Positions 1 to 6,774 of a stretch of 10,216 bases of DNA are shown here, in pieces. Positions within the stretch are counted from its first letter, which is position 1, and each line of letters begins with the position of its first letter. The translations under genes and the position numbers were made by a program. The stretch is from Dictyocoela muelleri (lineage: Eukaryota > Microsporidia). The notes beneath the pieces are model-generated. The model was not told the DNA's origin and made no database searches. It was given only the letters and a program-made list of their open reading frames with translations. Location of the stretch: NCBI GenBank assembly GCA_016256075.1, contig SDVU01000826.1, positions 1-10,216 on the forward strand, written 5' to 3'.

Positions 1-1163
1 AATATGATTATTAGTTGACACATATTGAGGGCGAAAAGAACTTTGAAGCAGATGTACTTTCTAGGAATGCTTGTATAGTTATAAAGCAAAGAACAAAAAT
101 AGTTACGGCTATCTTTACCATATGAACTTATCGAAATATCAAAAACCAACAAATATGATAATAATAAAACGTATAATAAAGAAAAAATAATTAAATTGTT
201 GGCAAAGGTTCATTGTGATTTTTTGAATTCAGTTGTAAGTAATTTCAAAAATACAATAAAAAAAATACATTGATCTCCCAAAAATAAAAACTTTTATCAT
301 AATGTTTGTTCAAGCTGTCAAATCTCAAAAACTGAAAAATAAAATAATTTAAAATTATCATACCCCATGAATATCGTTAGTTTATCCGCGCAATTGAAAC
401 CTTAGGTATTGATATCAAAGTACCCAAAAGTAATATTCACTTTGAAACAACTAGTGGCAATAATAACTTCTAGATATTGCTCATTTGATTATATTATTTC
501 ACGTTATTCTGAAATAGCAATCATATATAATTTTCACTCATAAACAGTATGTCAAAATCTTGAAAAATGTGGTTAAAAAGATATAAAAGACCAAAATCAA
601 GCCTAACAGACAATGCAAACAATTTCGTTTCGAATTAGGCTACTCTACTAGCCAGATACAGTATTAAACACATTACATCTGCTCCCTACAACCCAACTGG
701 AAATGCTATAACTGAACGCGCAAATAAAGAAATTGGTATCGTCTTAAGATTATGCAGAAAGATTAAACTATCCGAACTTTGTAAGAGAATTTTGGTAAGT
801 CTATACTGCTCCTCGAATAAAACGCTCGGATCGACTCCCTTCGAAATATTTGTACAGAAGTCAATTTTTAAGAATACAAGGCTAAAAAATAAAGTTAATT
901 ATGATTCTATCAAAAATAAATTGCAAGATCATTGCAATAAATATAATTTTTCACTTATAAAGAATAAATATGCAATTAAATATAAAGTGAACAATTACGT
1001 TTTTATTAGAAACCATGATTAAGATAATATTTCTTCACAATGGATTGGTCCCTTTAGAATTTGTCATGTTTCAAAAAGTGGTAATAATGTTTTCGTAAAT
1101 AAAAATAATAAAGTGGTTAGAGTATCAATTAAAAGCTGCCGTCTTTTCAAGGAGAGGGGAAGA
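1..1163 (+). mobile_element. Ty3/gypsy-type LTR retroelement fossil, 3' part of pol
   Basis: This is the 3' part of a Ty3/gypsy-family polyprotein gene, entering from the left edge of the window. Parts in order are the tail of RNase H (about 10-75, with the usual N-F-E-A-D-V-L-S-R motif), the integrase zinc-binding region (about 190-340, ending in a C-x-x-C pair), and the integrase catalytic core (about 360-790). The core has a recognisable LTDNA segment and the hallmark YNPTGN...ERANKE motif. An integrase C-terminal stretch (792-1022) follows, then a GPY/F module (about 1035-1150, QWIGPFRI). The order RNase H, integrase, GPY/F, purine tract is typical of Ty3/gypsy rather than Ty1/copia. The copy is broken, by roughly five to ten lesions, and looks old and non-functional. 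Its 5' half lies outside the window, so I cannot say whether gag and the 5' LTR exist. Family assignment is firm; clade is not determined. Confidence 0.88.
1149..1163 (+). promoter_or_regulatory. Polypurine tract of the Ty3/gypsy fossil
   Basis: An uninterrupted run of 15 purines (AAGGAGAGGGGAAGA) lies directly after the GPY/F module and directly before a TGTAATG sequence. In LTR retroelements the polypurine tract primes plus-strand DNA synthesis and sits immediately upstream of the 3' LTR, so both position and composition fit. The role is inferred from context. Confidence 0.6.
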
Positions 1164-1580
1164 TGTAATGAGCATTACTCGAAAATACACAAAAGACAAT
1201 CTAAGATTTTGCATAAGTCTAATATTAATAAGAGTTTATCTCATACTCCCGCCAGTTCCCTCTAAATTAAAAGTAATAAAGGCAGTGGTGTCCAAGGGTT
1301 ATGATTTTTGGAATGAGCAATGAATTTCATAAACATCCTTTTCCTGATATTTCAAAGTATTTATCAGTTAATTACCTAACAACGGGTTGCCCCTTAAATA
1401 GAAAACGACTCACAAATTTTAAATCATCACCGATTGATTCTTCTATTAGATAATATTTCTATGAATTAAAAAGTAAAGGTTGCTATAAATATTATCACTG
1501 TAGAGATATTTAGGCTTCATTCTATATATTCATATAAAAATGTATTTATAATAAACTGTTATTTATATAATCATCTAACA
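1164..1580 (+). repeat. Candidate 3' LTR of the Ty3/gypsy fossil
   Basis: The interval starts with TGTAATG right after the polypurine tract and ends with CTAACA, giving the usual TG...CA boundaries with short inverted ends. A TATA-like stretch (CTATAAAT, 1483-1490) followed by AATAAA at 1550-1555 fits promoter and polyadenylation signals of an LTR. The start is fairly well supported by the tract before it. The end is a guess, because no second LTR copy lies in the window for comparison. No open frame of note is present in it. Confidence 0.42.
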
Positions 1581-1647
1581 CAATAAAATAGATCTCGCAA
1601 AGATTACGTATTGCTGAAAATAATGATTTTTTTAACATCCAATAGAT

Positions 1648-1720
1648 CAGTGGTTCCCAACCTGGGGTCCGCGGTCTCTCGGGGATCGGAAAGTTTTTTT
1701 TTTAGACCGCAAGAAAGTTT
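1648..1720 (+). mobile_element. Orphan terminus of a hAT-type DNA transposon or MITE
   Basis: The sequence CAGTGGTTCCCAACCTGGGG, followed by TCCGCGGTC and a second GC-rich stretch (TCTCGGGGATCGG), matches the well-known terminal inverted repeat style of hAT elements of the Charlie/Tip100 kind. It stands out sharply from the AT-rich surroundings. hAT elements make 8-bp target duplications; the eight bases before it are CAATAGAT. I found no matching inverted terminus (ending in GGTTGGGAACCACTG) anywhere downstream, so this is one end only. The inner limit is arbitrary. The pogo-type element at 1844 may have interrupted it. Confidence 0.6.
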
Positions 1721-1845
1721 AAATAAAAATTATGATTATGAAAAAATTTAGAATTTTACCCCCCCCATTTTTAAAAAATAATTGATCAAGAAAATTTTGA
1801 ATTTTTTTACGTATTTTTTATCCAAAAATTTGTATAATATATATA

Positions 1846-1857
1846 CAGTTAAACCCC
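1846..1857 (+). repeat. Left terminal inverted repeat of the pogo/Tigger element
   Basis: CAGTTAAACCCC begins directly after the TA at 1844-1845. It matches the inverted right end at 3764-3775 in 11 of 12 positions. Beyond this core the two ends share only loose similarity (C-rich then A/G-rich blocks). Confidence 0.8.
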
Positions 1858-2070
1858 CTTTTTTCCATCAATGGGGATTTGGAAAAATGTGGAAAAAAAA
1901 GGGGTGCCAAAAAAAGGGTTTTATAGGGAATATCAAATTAAAGTATATCATATTTCAAAAAAAAAATTATAAAAATAAACCTAACCTTTTAATCTTTTTT
2001 TAAATAATCCTATATATTTCGATAACGTGATTTTTTCTTTCATTATTAATTCTTTTTTCTACTGTCTTTA

Positions 2071-3595
2071 TTAGTATATAGATATTTTGATAATCCTACC
2101 GTCATTAAACATAAACATTTTTTTATTATTTAAAGACAATATTGCACAATCAAGAGAGATTTCCTCGTTGTTTATTGTCTCTTCTTCATTATTATCATTA
2201 TTTATAATCTTTTTTTCTATATCACTTTCTTCTATCATAGAATCCTCTAACCTATAAACACCAAATCTGTCATCATAGATATCAAAAAATCCTACATTAA
2301 AATTTAAGAACTCTGTTTTATCACTTATATCAGTCGGAAGCAAATATTTTGTCACTTGATCAAAATTATCAATATGCTCGTCATCTGCCAAATTTTTTAT
2401 CTCATTAGATATATCATATTCATTTTCTTCATATGAGAATGCCTTTTAAAAACAATTTTGAATTGTTTTGTCAGTAACATCATCCCATGCAAATCTAGAA
2501 TATACTATTCCATCTATGAGGGAAATACCACTAAAAATCTTTTCCATTTGAATGCCAGATGAAATTTTATCAACTACAGAGGACAACTGATAACCATAAA
2601 ACTTGGCCTTAAAGCTTCGTATAATACCAGCATCCAATGGTTGTAGTTTAGATGTGGTATTTTTTGATAAAAAAATTAACTCAATGTGTGATGTTTCAAC
2701 AGAAATTTTGTGTGCTGGGCAATTATCCAAGACGAGTAAAATTTTTCTTCTTTCTTTTTTAAATTTTTGATTAATATCAAACAGCCACATATTAAATACA
2801 GCCGATGTCATCCAGGTATTCTTATTATGTGTATACCTACAGAAAAAATACTTTGAAAAATTTTTAAAAGACCTTATATTTTTAAACTTTCCTACAATTA
2901 ATGGAATTAGTTTTTCGGTACCAGACATATTACATGCTAACATTATTGTTATGCGGTCTTTATATTTTTTTTATTCCATTTCTTACACGGGTCACCAAAG
3001 ATTTTGAAGGCGCTAACTTAAAAAAAGAGAGCTGTTTCATCGCAATTAAAGATGTAATCTTGGCCCTATTGAAGAATTTTTGCTTTAATATCTTGTTCAA
3101 ATGAACAATGTATTTGTCTATTAGCTTCATAGCTCTCTCCACTGCAGTGTTTTAAAAAAATATTATGACGTCTTACAACTTATAAAGCCAACCATTAGAA
3201 GCTTTAAAATCACCATCTTCATTCTTGATTTCCATATTTCCGTCATTTGGCATTTCTTTATAGATCGACAAAGCTTTGTATTTCAATAGAATGTCTGTGA
3301 TAAATCCACCTTGACCCTCTATACTATCTACCAAATCCTTCAAAAGAGCATCTAACTCAGGGAACTTAAACAGCCTAGGTATAGTAGAAAGATTGTTGTT
3401 AGAAACGTAGGTACTTGTTATAGCTTCTTTGTTATCCCAAAAATATTTTATAGATCTTCTGCCTATAGGTTTAGAAAATTTCATACTAAAAATTTCGGCG
3501 ATTCTTGTGTCCGGTGTTGTAGGAAAATTTTCTTTATATTCGATCACTTTATTTTTTTCTTTAAGATTCAACTTTTTATTTGAAGCATTTTTCAT
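2071..3595 (-). pseudogene. Pogo/Tigger-type transposase (CENP-B HTH plus DDE), decayed
   Basis: This would be a cut-and-paste transposase of about 508 residues. The N-terminal open stretch (3595-3173, 140 aa) holds two helix-turn-helix domains of the CENP-B/Tc5 kind, the second ending in FKASNGWLYKL, a signature of this family. The catalytic domain follows. The first Asp lies in FNCDETALFF (about 3030-3060), the second in LLVLDNCPAHK, and the third in TTSKLQPLDAGIIRSF (both within 2943-2446). All three acidic catalytic residues are therefore still encoded. The C-terminus (2445-2071) is acidic and asparagine-rich, with no known domain. Damage seen: frame changes near 3170, near 3035-3050 and at an A run near 2965, a stop inside the linker at about 3068, and an in-frame TAA at 2443-2445 that cuts off the acidic tail. 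The start at 3595 is the Met just before the first HTH. The copy cannot make full-length protein, but it is among the better preserved genes here. Confidence 0.9.
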
Positions 3596-3763
3596 TCTTA
3601 GAGGTGGTAAAAATAGTTTTTAAAATAAATTTTTGGAAAAACGTGGACAAAAAGGAGGTTTAGAAAAAAAGAGGTTTTGTTAGAATTTACATTTAATTTT
3701 GTTTAAAACATTTTTAATATGGAAAAAAAGGAGGGTGGACAATTATAGAGGTGGAGAATTTTT

Positions 3764-3775
3764 GGGGTTTGACTG
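3764..3775 (-). repeat. Right terminal inverted repeat of the pogo/Tigger element
   Basis: GGGGTTTGACTG, followed by TA at 3776-3777, is the inverse of the left end with one mismatch. Just inside it, GGTGGACAATTATAGAGGTG (3734-3753) is a Tigger-like subterminal sequence. Confidence 0.85.
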
Positions 3776-3845
3776 TATACGTTTGATAAAGGTTTTTTTC
3801 AGAAAAATTTAAATATATCAGAAAAAAATAAAGATGTTTAGATGT

Positions 3846-4397
3846 TTTATACAGATGAAAAATTACAAAATATTGTCTAATTCTGAAGTTTGGTTAGGAG
3901 ATGTGATATTTTACACCGCGCCTCGTAAATATCGTCAGTTTTACATTATACAAGGATTTTATTTTGGAAAAATATTTCTATCGTTATGTAATGATGGAAC
4001 ATAAAAAAATGATAGCTATTTGAATATATTTAAATATCTAAAAAAAATTCAATCACAAAAATATTTTATTGTGGATTTTGAACTGGCACAATACAATGCG
4101 ATACTAAAATCTTTTCCTAACACTGAATTATTTGGATGTTATTTTCATTTCAACCAAATAATCATAAGACATTTACAAAAATTTAATTTTATAATCAAAT
4201 ATAAAGCAGACAATGATCTTAAAAAATTTATAAAGTATTTAATAATATTATCATATGTTTCTATAAATTTTGTTGAACAACCGTTTATTAAATTAGAAAA
4301 AATGGTAAAGAATGGTGCAGCATATTTGGAGATTTATGAATTTTTTAACAAAAATTTTATTATTAACACTGCCAAAATATCTGATCTAAATTAAAAT
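3846..4397 (+). pseudogene. MULE transposase, N-terminal part of the catalytic domain
   Basis: This is the first half of a Mutator-like (MULE) transposase domain. Starting around FYTDEKLQ, it has EVWLGDVIFYTAP, in which the Asp matches the first catalytic Asp of the family (usually in W.DGTF..AP). QFYIIQGF follows. From 4020 a 124-residue open stretch contains FIVDFELAQYNAI, whose Asp is the second catalytic residue, and GCYFHFNQ, the C..H element typical of MULEs. One TAA (4002-4004) interrupts the same frame and another stop lies at 4392-4394. The region upstream of 3846, which should carry the N-terminal zinc-finger domain, is missing; the pogo-type element ends only about 70 bases upstream. 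The gene resumes at about 5458 after a Merlin insertion. The first part of the 124-aa stretch has no ATG, so it is not an independent gene. Confidence 0.85.
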
Positions 4398-4408
4398 ATT
4401 CCCGGGTG

Positions 4409-4421
4409 TATTTTCGACTAG
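4409..4421 (+). repeat. Left copy of a 13-bp direct repeat flanking the Merlin insertion
   Basis: TATTTTCGACTAG here is identical to 5457-5469; both copies are preceded by a G-rich stretch (CGGGTG and CGGGGAA). The right copy reads on into MULE coding sequence (TRFKIS), which suggests the repeat is duplicated target rather than element. It is longer than the usual Merlin duplication. Confidence 0.55.
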
Positions 4422-4541
4422 TTTTTGTATAAGTTAAGATATAATAGTATCTAAGTTTAAAGAAGGGTGACGTTTCTAGGTTTTAATTTTTTTTATGAGC
4501 CCCCTATGAAACCGGTAATTTTGATCGAATAAATCCTAAAT

Positions 4542-5396
4542 ATGAATAAAATTGTTCTTATTAATTTTTTGAGCGTTAATAATTATTTAAAAACGGAGTT
4601 TTTCTGTTTATTATGCAAAGGATCTTGTAATTTGTGAAAATATTCCAGAAATATCGATGGATATGCTTGGAAGCGTATGACAACTTAATGCTTCAATAAT
4701 TAAAAATATTTTTCAGTTAGATCTGACAGTTTTTTTATGGAATTAATGTACCACACAAAGATGTATTCCATATAATTTTATTATATATATCTAGAATGTC
4801 GAGAATTAGTATTATAACTTATTTGTATTACGAATAGATGCACTATTTTAAAGATAATAGGCAAAATAGTTGATAATATTCCCAATCCTGATTTTTCATC
4901 TAATAAACTTGGTGGCGAAAACATGATAATTCAAGCAAATGAAACCATGCTAAATTATAAAATTAAAAATACGCGGTCGAGCACCTAGTAATCGTACTGA
5001 TGCTTTATGTATTATTGAATTTGATCAAAAAATAAAAAGGGTTTTGCTTGTGTAATACCAAATAAAAAAAAATTACACTTTTGCCGATAATTACTCCCAA
5101 GTAGCATCAAACAGCAATATATGGTGTGATGAGAATAATTCATATAGCAATTAAAGAGAATTCAACTATATAAATAATACTGTTTGTCATAAGTATGAAT
5201 TTATAAATCGAGATACCGGAGTTAATACTCAGGCTGTTGAATGTTTTAATAATTTGCTAAGAAATAAATTAAATCGAGAATGGGTTTTAAAACAGAAGAA
5301 AGGAGAGGTTTCTTAAAAGATGTATGTTTTTACTATAATAACAAAAATAATTTTATGAGGAGGATTTTAAATTTAATAAAAGTGAATTTTAATTAA
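4542..5396 (+). pseudogene. Merlin-type (IS1595/ISXO2-like) transposase, decayed
   Basis: The likely start is the ATG at 4542, giving 31 residues to the TGA at 4635-4637; the last stop is the TAA at 5394-5396. The N-terminal part has a C-x-x-C (FFCLLCKGS), the remains of a zinc ribbon, then a strongly eroded region. From about 4850 the family is clear: KIVDNIPNPDFSSNKLGGEN, then QANETMLNYK, where the family has a catalytic Asp (DET) but this copy encodes Asn (AAT at 4938-4940). NRTDALCIIEFDQ, WCDENNSY (second Asp) and NTQAVECFNNLL (catalytic Glu) follow, with FLKDVCFYYNNKNNFMRR at the end. Several frame changes and stops break it. With one catalytic Asp changed as well, this copy should be inactive. 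It is the passenger of the insertion that splits the MULE gene. Confidence 0.87.
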
Positions 5397-5423
5397 ATTT
5401 AAATTTTCTTTTAATTCATTAAT

Positions 5424-5442
5424 GGCGAATATTTCCGCCTAG
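5424..5442 (+). repeat. Third, imperfect copy of the G-rich/CTAG motif, itself palindromic
   Basis: GGCGAATATTTCCGCCTAG matches GGGGAATATTTTCGACTAG at 5451-5469 in 16 of 19 positions, 27 bp apart. Its first 16 bases form an imperfect palindrome (GGCG-AATATT-CGCC). It may be the true right end of the Merlin element or a partial duplication of target sequence. Confidence 0.45.
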
Positions 5443-5456
5443 ATCACCGCGGGGAA

Positions 5457-5469
5457 TATTTTCGACTAG
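5457..5469 (+). repeat. Right copy of the 13-bp direct repeat flanking the Merlin insertion
   Basis: TATTTTCGACTAG is identical to 4409-4421. From here MULE-like coding sequence resumes without a gap. Confidence 0.55.
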
Positions 5470-5798
5470 ATTTAAAATATCCACAAAATAAATTAAATTT
5501 TGGACAGTTAATTTTATAATATTGAATTTAATAACTACCAATACTAACACGCGTGAAGCATATCACCGCCATTTAAATTTTAAATTGTCGAAAAAGCCCT
5601 TGAACTAGGAAGGATAATTATATTTTGAAAAAAAGGGAAAGAAGTAATACTTTGATCATGACTAATTTAAAATCTGGCAAAATAAAACCCTCAAAAGATT
5701 CAAGAGAGTTAATAATAACAATAGTTTCCAATTAACTTTTTTATAATGAATTTGAATTTTTCGAAGTATTTGATGAAAATATTTGTATTTATATATAA
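5458..5798 (+). pseudogene. MULE transposase, C-terminal part after the Merlin insertion
   Basis: This is the second half of the MULE gene that begins at 3846. The reading starts with STRFKIS and FWTVN, which correspond to the conserved F.I..WN segment of MULE transposases. TNTNTREAYHRHLN follows, the diverged form of the family's R-T-N-N-x-x-E-x-W/Y-H motif holding the catalytic Glu. After a frame change near 5605-5630 the stretch RSNTLIMTNLKSGKIKP runs to a stop near 5733, followed by an open piece NEFEFFEVFDENICIYI ending in TAA at 5796-5798. Three or more stops or frame changes are visible. No zinc-knuckle or SWIM domain follows. The last codon lies only two bases before the foldback repeat. 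Finding the two halves in the right order and strand on both sides of Merlin supports a single original gene. Confidence 0.78.
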
Positions 5799-5800
5799 TA

Positions 5801-6110
5801 AAAAATTTTGTACTACCCCGCTTTAGAGGCTTCAGGAATTTTGAGGAGGGATGAAACTGAAAAAACAGTTTATATTCCGAATCATGTGGGGTTATTAATC
5901 CTGGAATAAATTTTTTGAAAATATGAATTATATAGACTTTTTCTTAATTTGGCAAACCCAAATTTAGAAAAAGTCTATATAATTCATATTTCCAAAAAAT
6001 TTATTCCAGGATTAATAACCCCACATGATTCGGAATATCAGCTGTTTTTTCAGTTTCATTCCTCCTTAAAATTCCTGACGCCTCTAAAGCAAGGTAGTAC
6101 CAAAAATTTC
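5801..6110. repeat. 310-bp near-perfect foldback (long inverted repeat)
   Basis: Two arms of about 150 bp pair with each other around a 5-base loop (5953-5957, CAAAC). Position p pairs with 11910-p throughout, so there is no net gap. Between 5810 and 5952 I count about nine mismatches, mostly transitions, so the arms are roughly 93-94% identical. The arms carry no tandem structure and encode no recognisable protein; the apparent open frame at 5949-6137 is only the right arm plus flank. The structure could be a foldback MITE, the remains of a long-TIR MULE terminus duplicated head to head, or an inverted duplication made in repair. It begins two bases after the MULE stop codon. I saw no third copy of the arm elsewhere in the window. 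Confidence 0.9.
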
Positions 6111-6420
6111 ATAAATTTTAAAATTTTAATCTTTTAATTATTTTATAAAAAAGTTGGTGCATTTTTTCAGAAAAATGTCTCAAATTTAATCCGAAAAATG
6201 CCCGGAGCATTTTTCGGGAAGCCCTAATAACATTAAGGGGTTTGGGTACATTTAAAAAAGAGTATGTGTGAAGAGAACGGAGTAATGAGAAAAAATATTG
6301 ATAATTGGATATTCGAATATGCATTCAAGCGAAGATTTTTGTTATATGTTCTAAAGAGAAATTTATGAGAGTTTTACCGAAATGTTAAAATTATATTTTA
6401 GTTAATGTTTTTTATTATAT
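6111..6420. other. AT-rich spacer with small hairpins, no gene
   Basis: I recognise no gene in this stretch. It holds a perfect hairpin at 6191-6217, a weaker one just upstream (GCATTTTTTCAGAAAAATG, about 6160-6178) that uses a similar stem sequence, and a 12-bp palindrome ATATTCGAATAT at 6309-6320. A minus-strand frame (6324-6118) is open for 68 codons but reads through the hairpins and shows no family features. Confidence 0.6.
6191..6217. repeat. Perfect hairpin, 11-bp stem
   Basis: CCGAAAAATGC and GCATTTTTCGG pair perfectly around the loop CCGGA. It is GC-richer than its surroundings. It is not followed by a T run on either strand that would make a clear terminator, and its role is unknown. 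Confidence 0.75.
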
Positions 6421-6422
6421 TA

Positions 6423-6774
6423 CAGGGTTATTCATTTATATAGATCACTATATTCATTTATATAGATCACTGTATTCATTTATATAGATCACTGTATTCA
6501 TTATATAGATTACTGTGTTCATTATATAGATCACTGTATTCATTTATATAGATCACTGTATTTATTTATACAGTTCACTTTAAATATTTATATAGATCAC
6601 TTTATTCATTTATATAGATAACTTTATTCATTTATATAGATCACTTTATTCATTTATATAGATCACTTTAAAAAATTAATACAGTTTTTTAAAATTAATT
6701 AAAAACCTGAAATTTATAACCTCAAATGCAACGAAAAAAGAGAATAACAATTACAAAAAATATAATAAATCAAA
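6423..6774 (+). repeat. Left terminal inverted repeat of the Tc1-type element
   Basis: It consists of an end (CAGGGTTA), eleven 22-bp units (6431-6670), then a unique inner part with GCAACGAAAAAAGAGAATAA and CAATTACAAAAA, matching the inverse of 8453-8554. The inner part includes the ATG and first codons of the transposase gene, so the TIR overlaps the coding region. Confidence 0.88.
6431..6670 (+). repeat. 22-bp tandem array, 11 units, in the left TIR
   Basis: The unit is TTCATTTATATAGATCAC plus a 4-base tail that varies (TGTA in the outer units, TTTA in the inner ones). I count eleven units; two (the fourth and fifth) are 21 bp. The core GATCAC is kept in most units, while unit 7 (TATACAGTTCAC) is most diverged. 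The change of tail from TGTA to TTTA along the array suggests unit-by-unit duplication with homogenisation of neighbours. Confidence 0.92.

Larger units (their letters stand above)
1844..3777 (-). mobile_element. Pogo/Tigger-type DNA transposon, nearly full length
   Basis: A complete-looking element of about 1.93 kb (1846-3775) is flanked by TA on both sides (1844-1845 and 3776-3777), the target duplication of the Tc1/mariner/pogo group. Its ends are CAGTTAAACCCC on the left and, read inward from the right, CAGTCAAACCCC. The right terminus continues with CCACCTCTATAATTGTCCACC, the kind of subterminal sequence seen in Tigger-like elements. The left terminus is more diverged and rich in A and G runs. 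The only gene inside is the minus-strand transposase, with about 180 bp of right and 225 bp of left untranslated sequence. Size, ends, duplication and gene content all agree. It sits just upstream of the MULE remnant. Confidence 0.87.
4398..5456 (+). mobile_element. Merlin (IS1595/ISXO2-like) transposon inserted in the MULE, decayed
   Basis: This interval holds a Merlin-superfamily transposase and separates the two halves of the MULE gene, so it is a nested insertion. The edges are uncertain. A perfect 13-bp direct repeat (TATTTTCGACTAG, at 4409-4421 and 5457-5469) flanks it. A third, imperfect copy (GGCGAATATTTCCGCCTAG, 5424-5442) lies just inside the right edge. Merlin elements usually make 8-9 bp duplications and have inverted termini. 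Here I see no clean inverted pair: GGGTGTATTTTCG on the left and the inverse of 5424-5439 on the right match only loosely. The element is about 1.05 kb, a plausible Merlin size. Confidence 0.65.

Noticed and set aside
1782-2003. Plus-strand open frame of 73 codons rich in Lys, Asn and Phe
   Set aside because: It straddles the left end of the pogo-type element and consists of A/G and T runs; it starts outside and ends inside the element, so it is not a gene.
2960-3142. Minus-strand 60-codon frame as a separate small protein
   Set aside because: Most of it is an off-frame reading of the pogo/Tigger transposase; the true frame over 3168-3035 gives the family motifs RHNIFLKHCSGES and FNCDETAL. 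Only its last part (KLAPSKSLVTRV) is the real reading.
3140-3152. Palindrome CACTGCAGTG as a possible hAT or other transposon end
   Set aside because: It lies inside the coding region of the pogo/Tigger transposase and lacks the GTTGGGAACC sequence needed to pair with the hAT terminus at 1648.
2901-3623. Plus-strand open frames at 2901-3104 and 3429-3623
   Set aside because: Both are antisense shadows of the minus-strand pogo/Tigger transposase.
5801-6110. Repeat-induced point mutation as the cause of the differences between the foldback arms
   Set aside because: Most differences are transitions, but I count only about nine and at least two or three are transversions, too few to claim a mutational process.
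5949-6137. Open frame of 62 codons
   Set aside because: It is the right arm of the foldback repeat plus flank; the open reading is a by-product of the palindrome and matches no family.
6118-6324. Minus-strand open frame of 68 codons
   Set aside because: It runs through hairpins in an AT-rich spacer, with no motif, neighbour or recognisable similarity.
6431-6670. CRISPR-like array
   Set aside because: The units follow each other directly without spacers, an inverted copy of the array lies at the other end of a transposon, and the context is eukaryotic.
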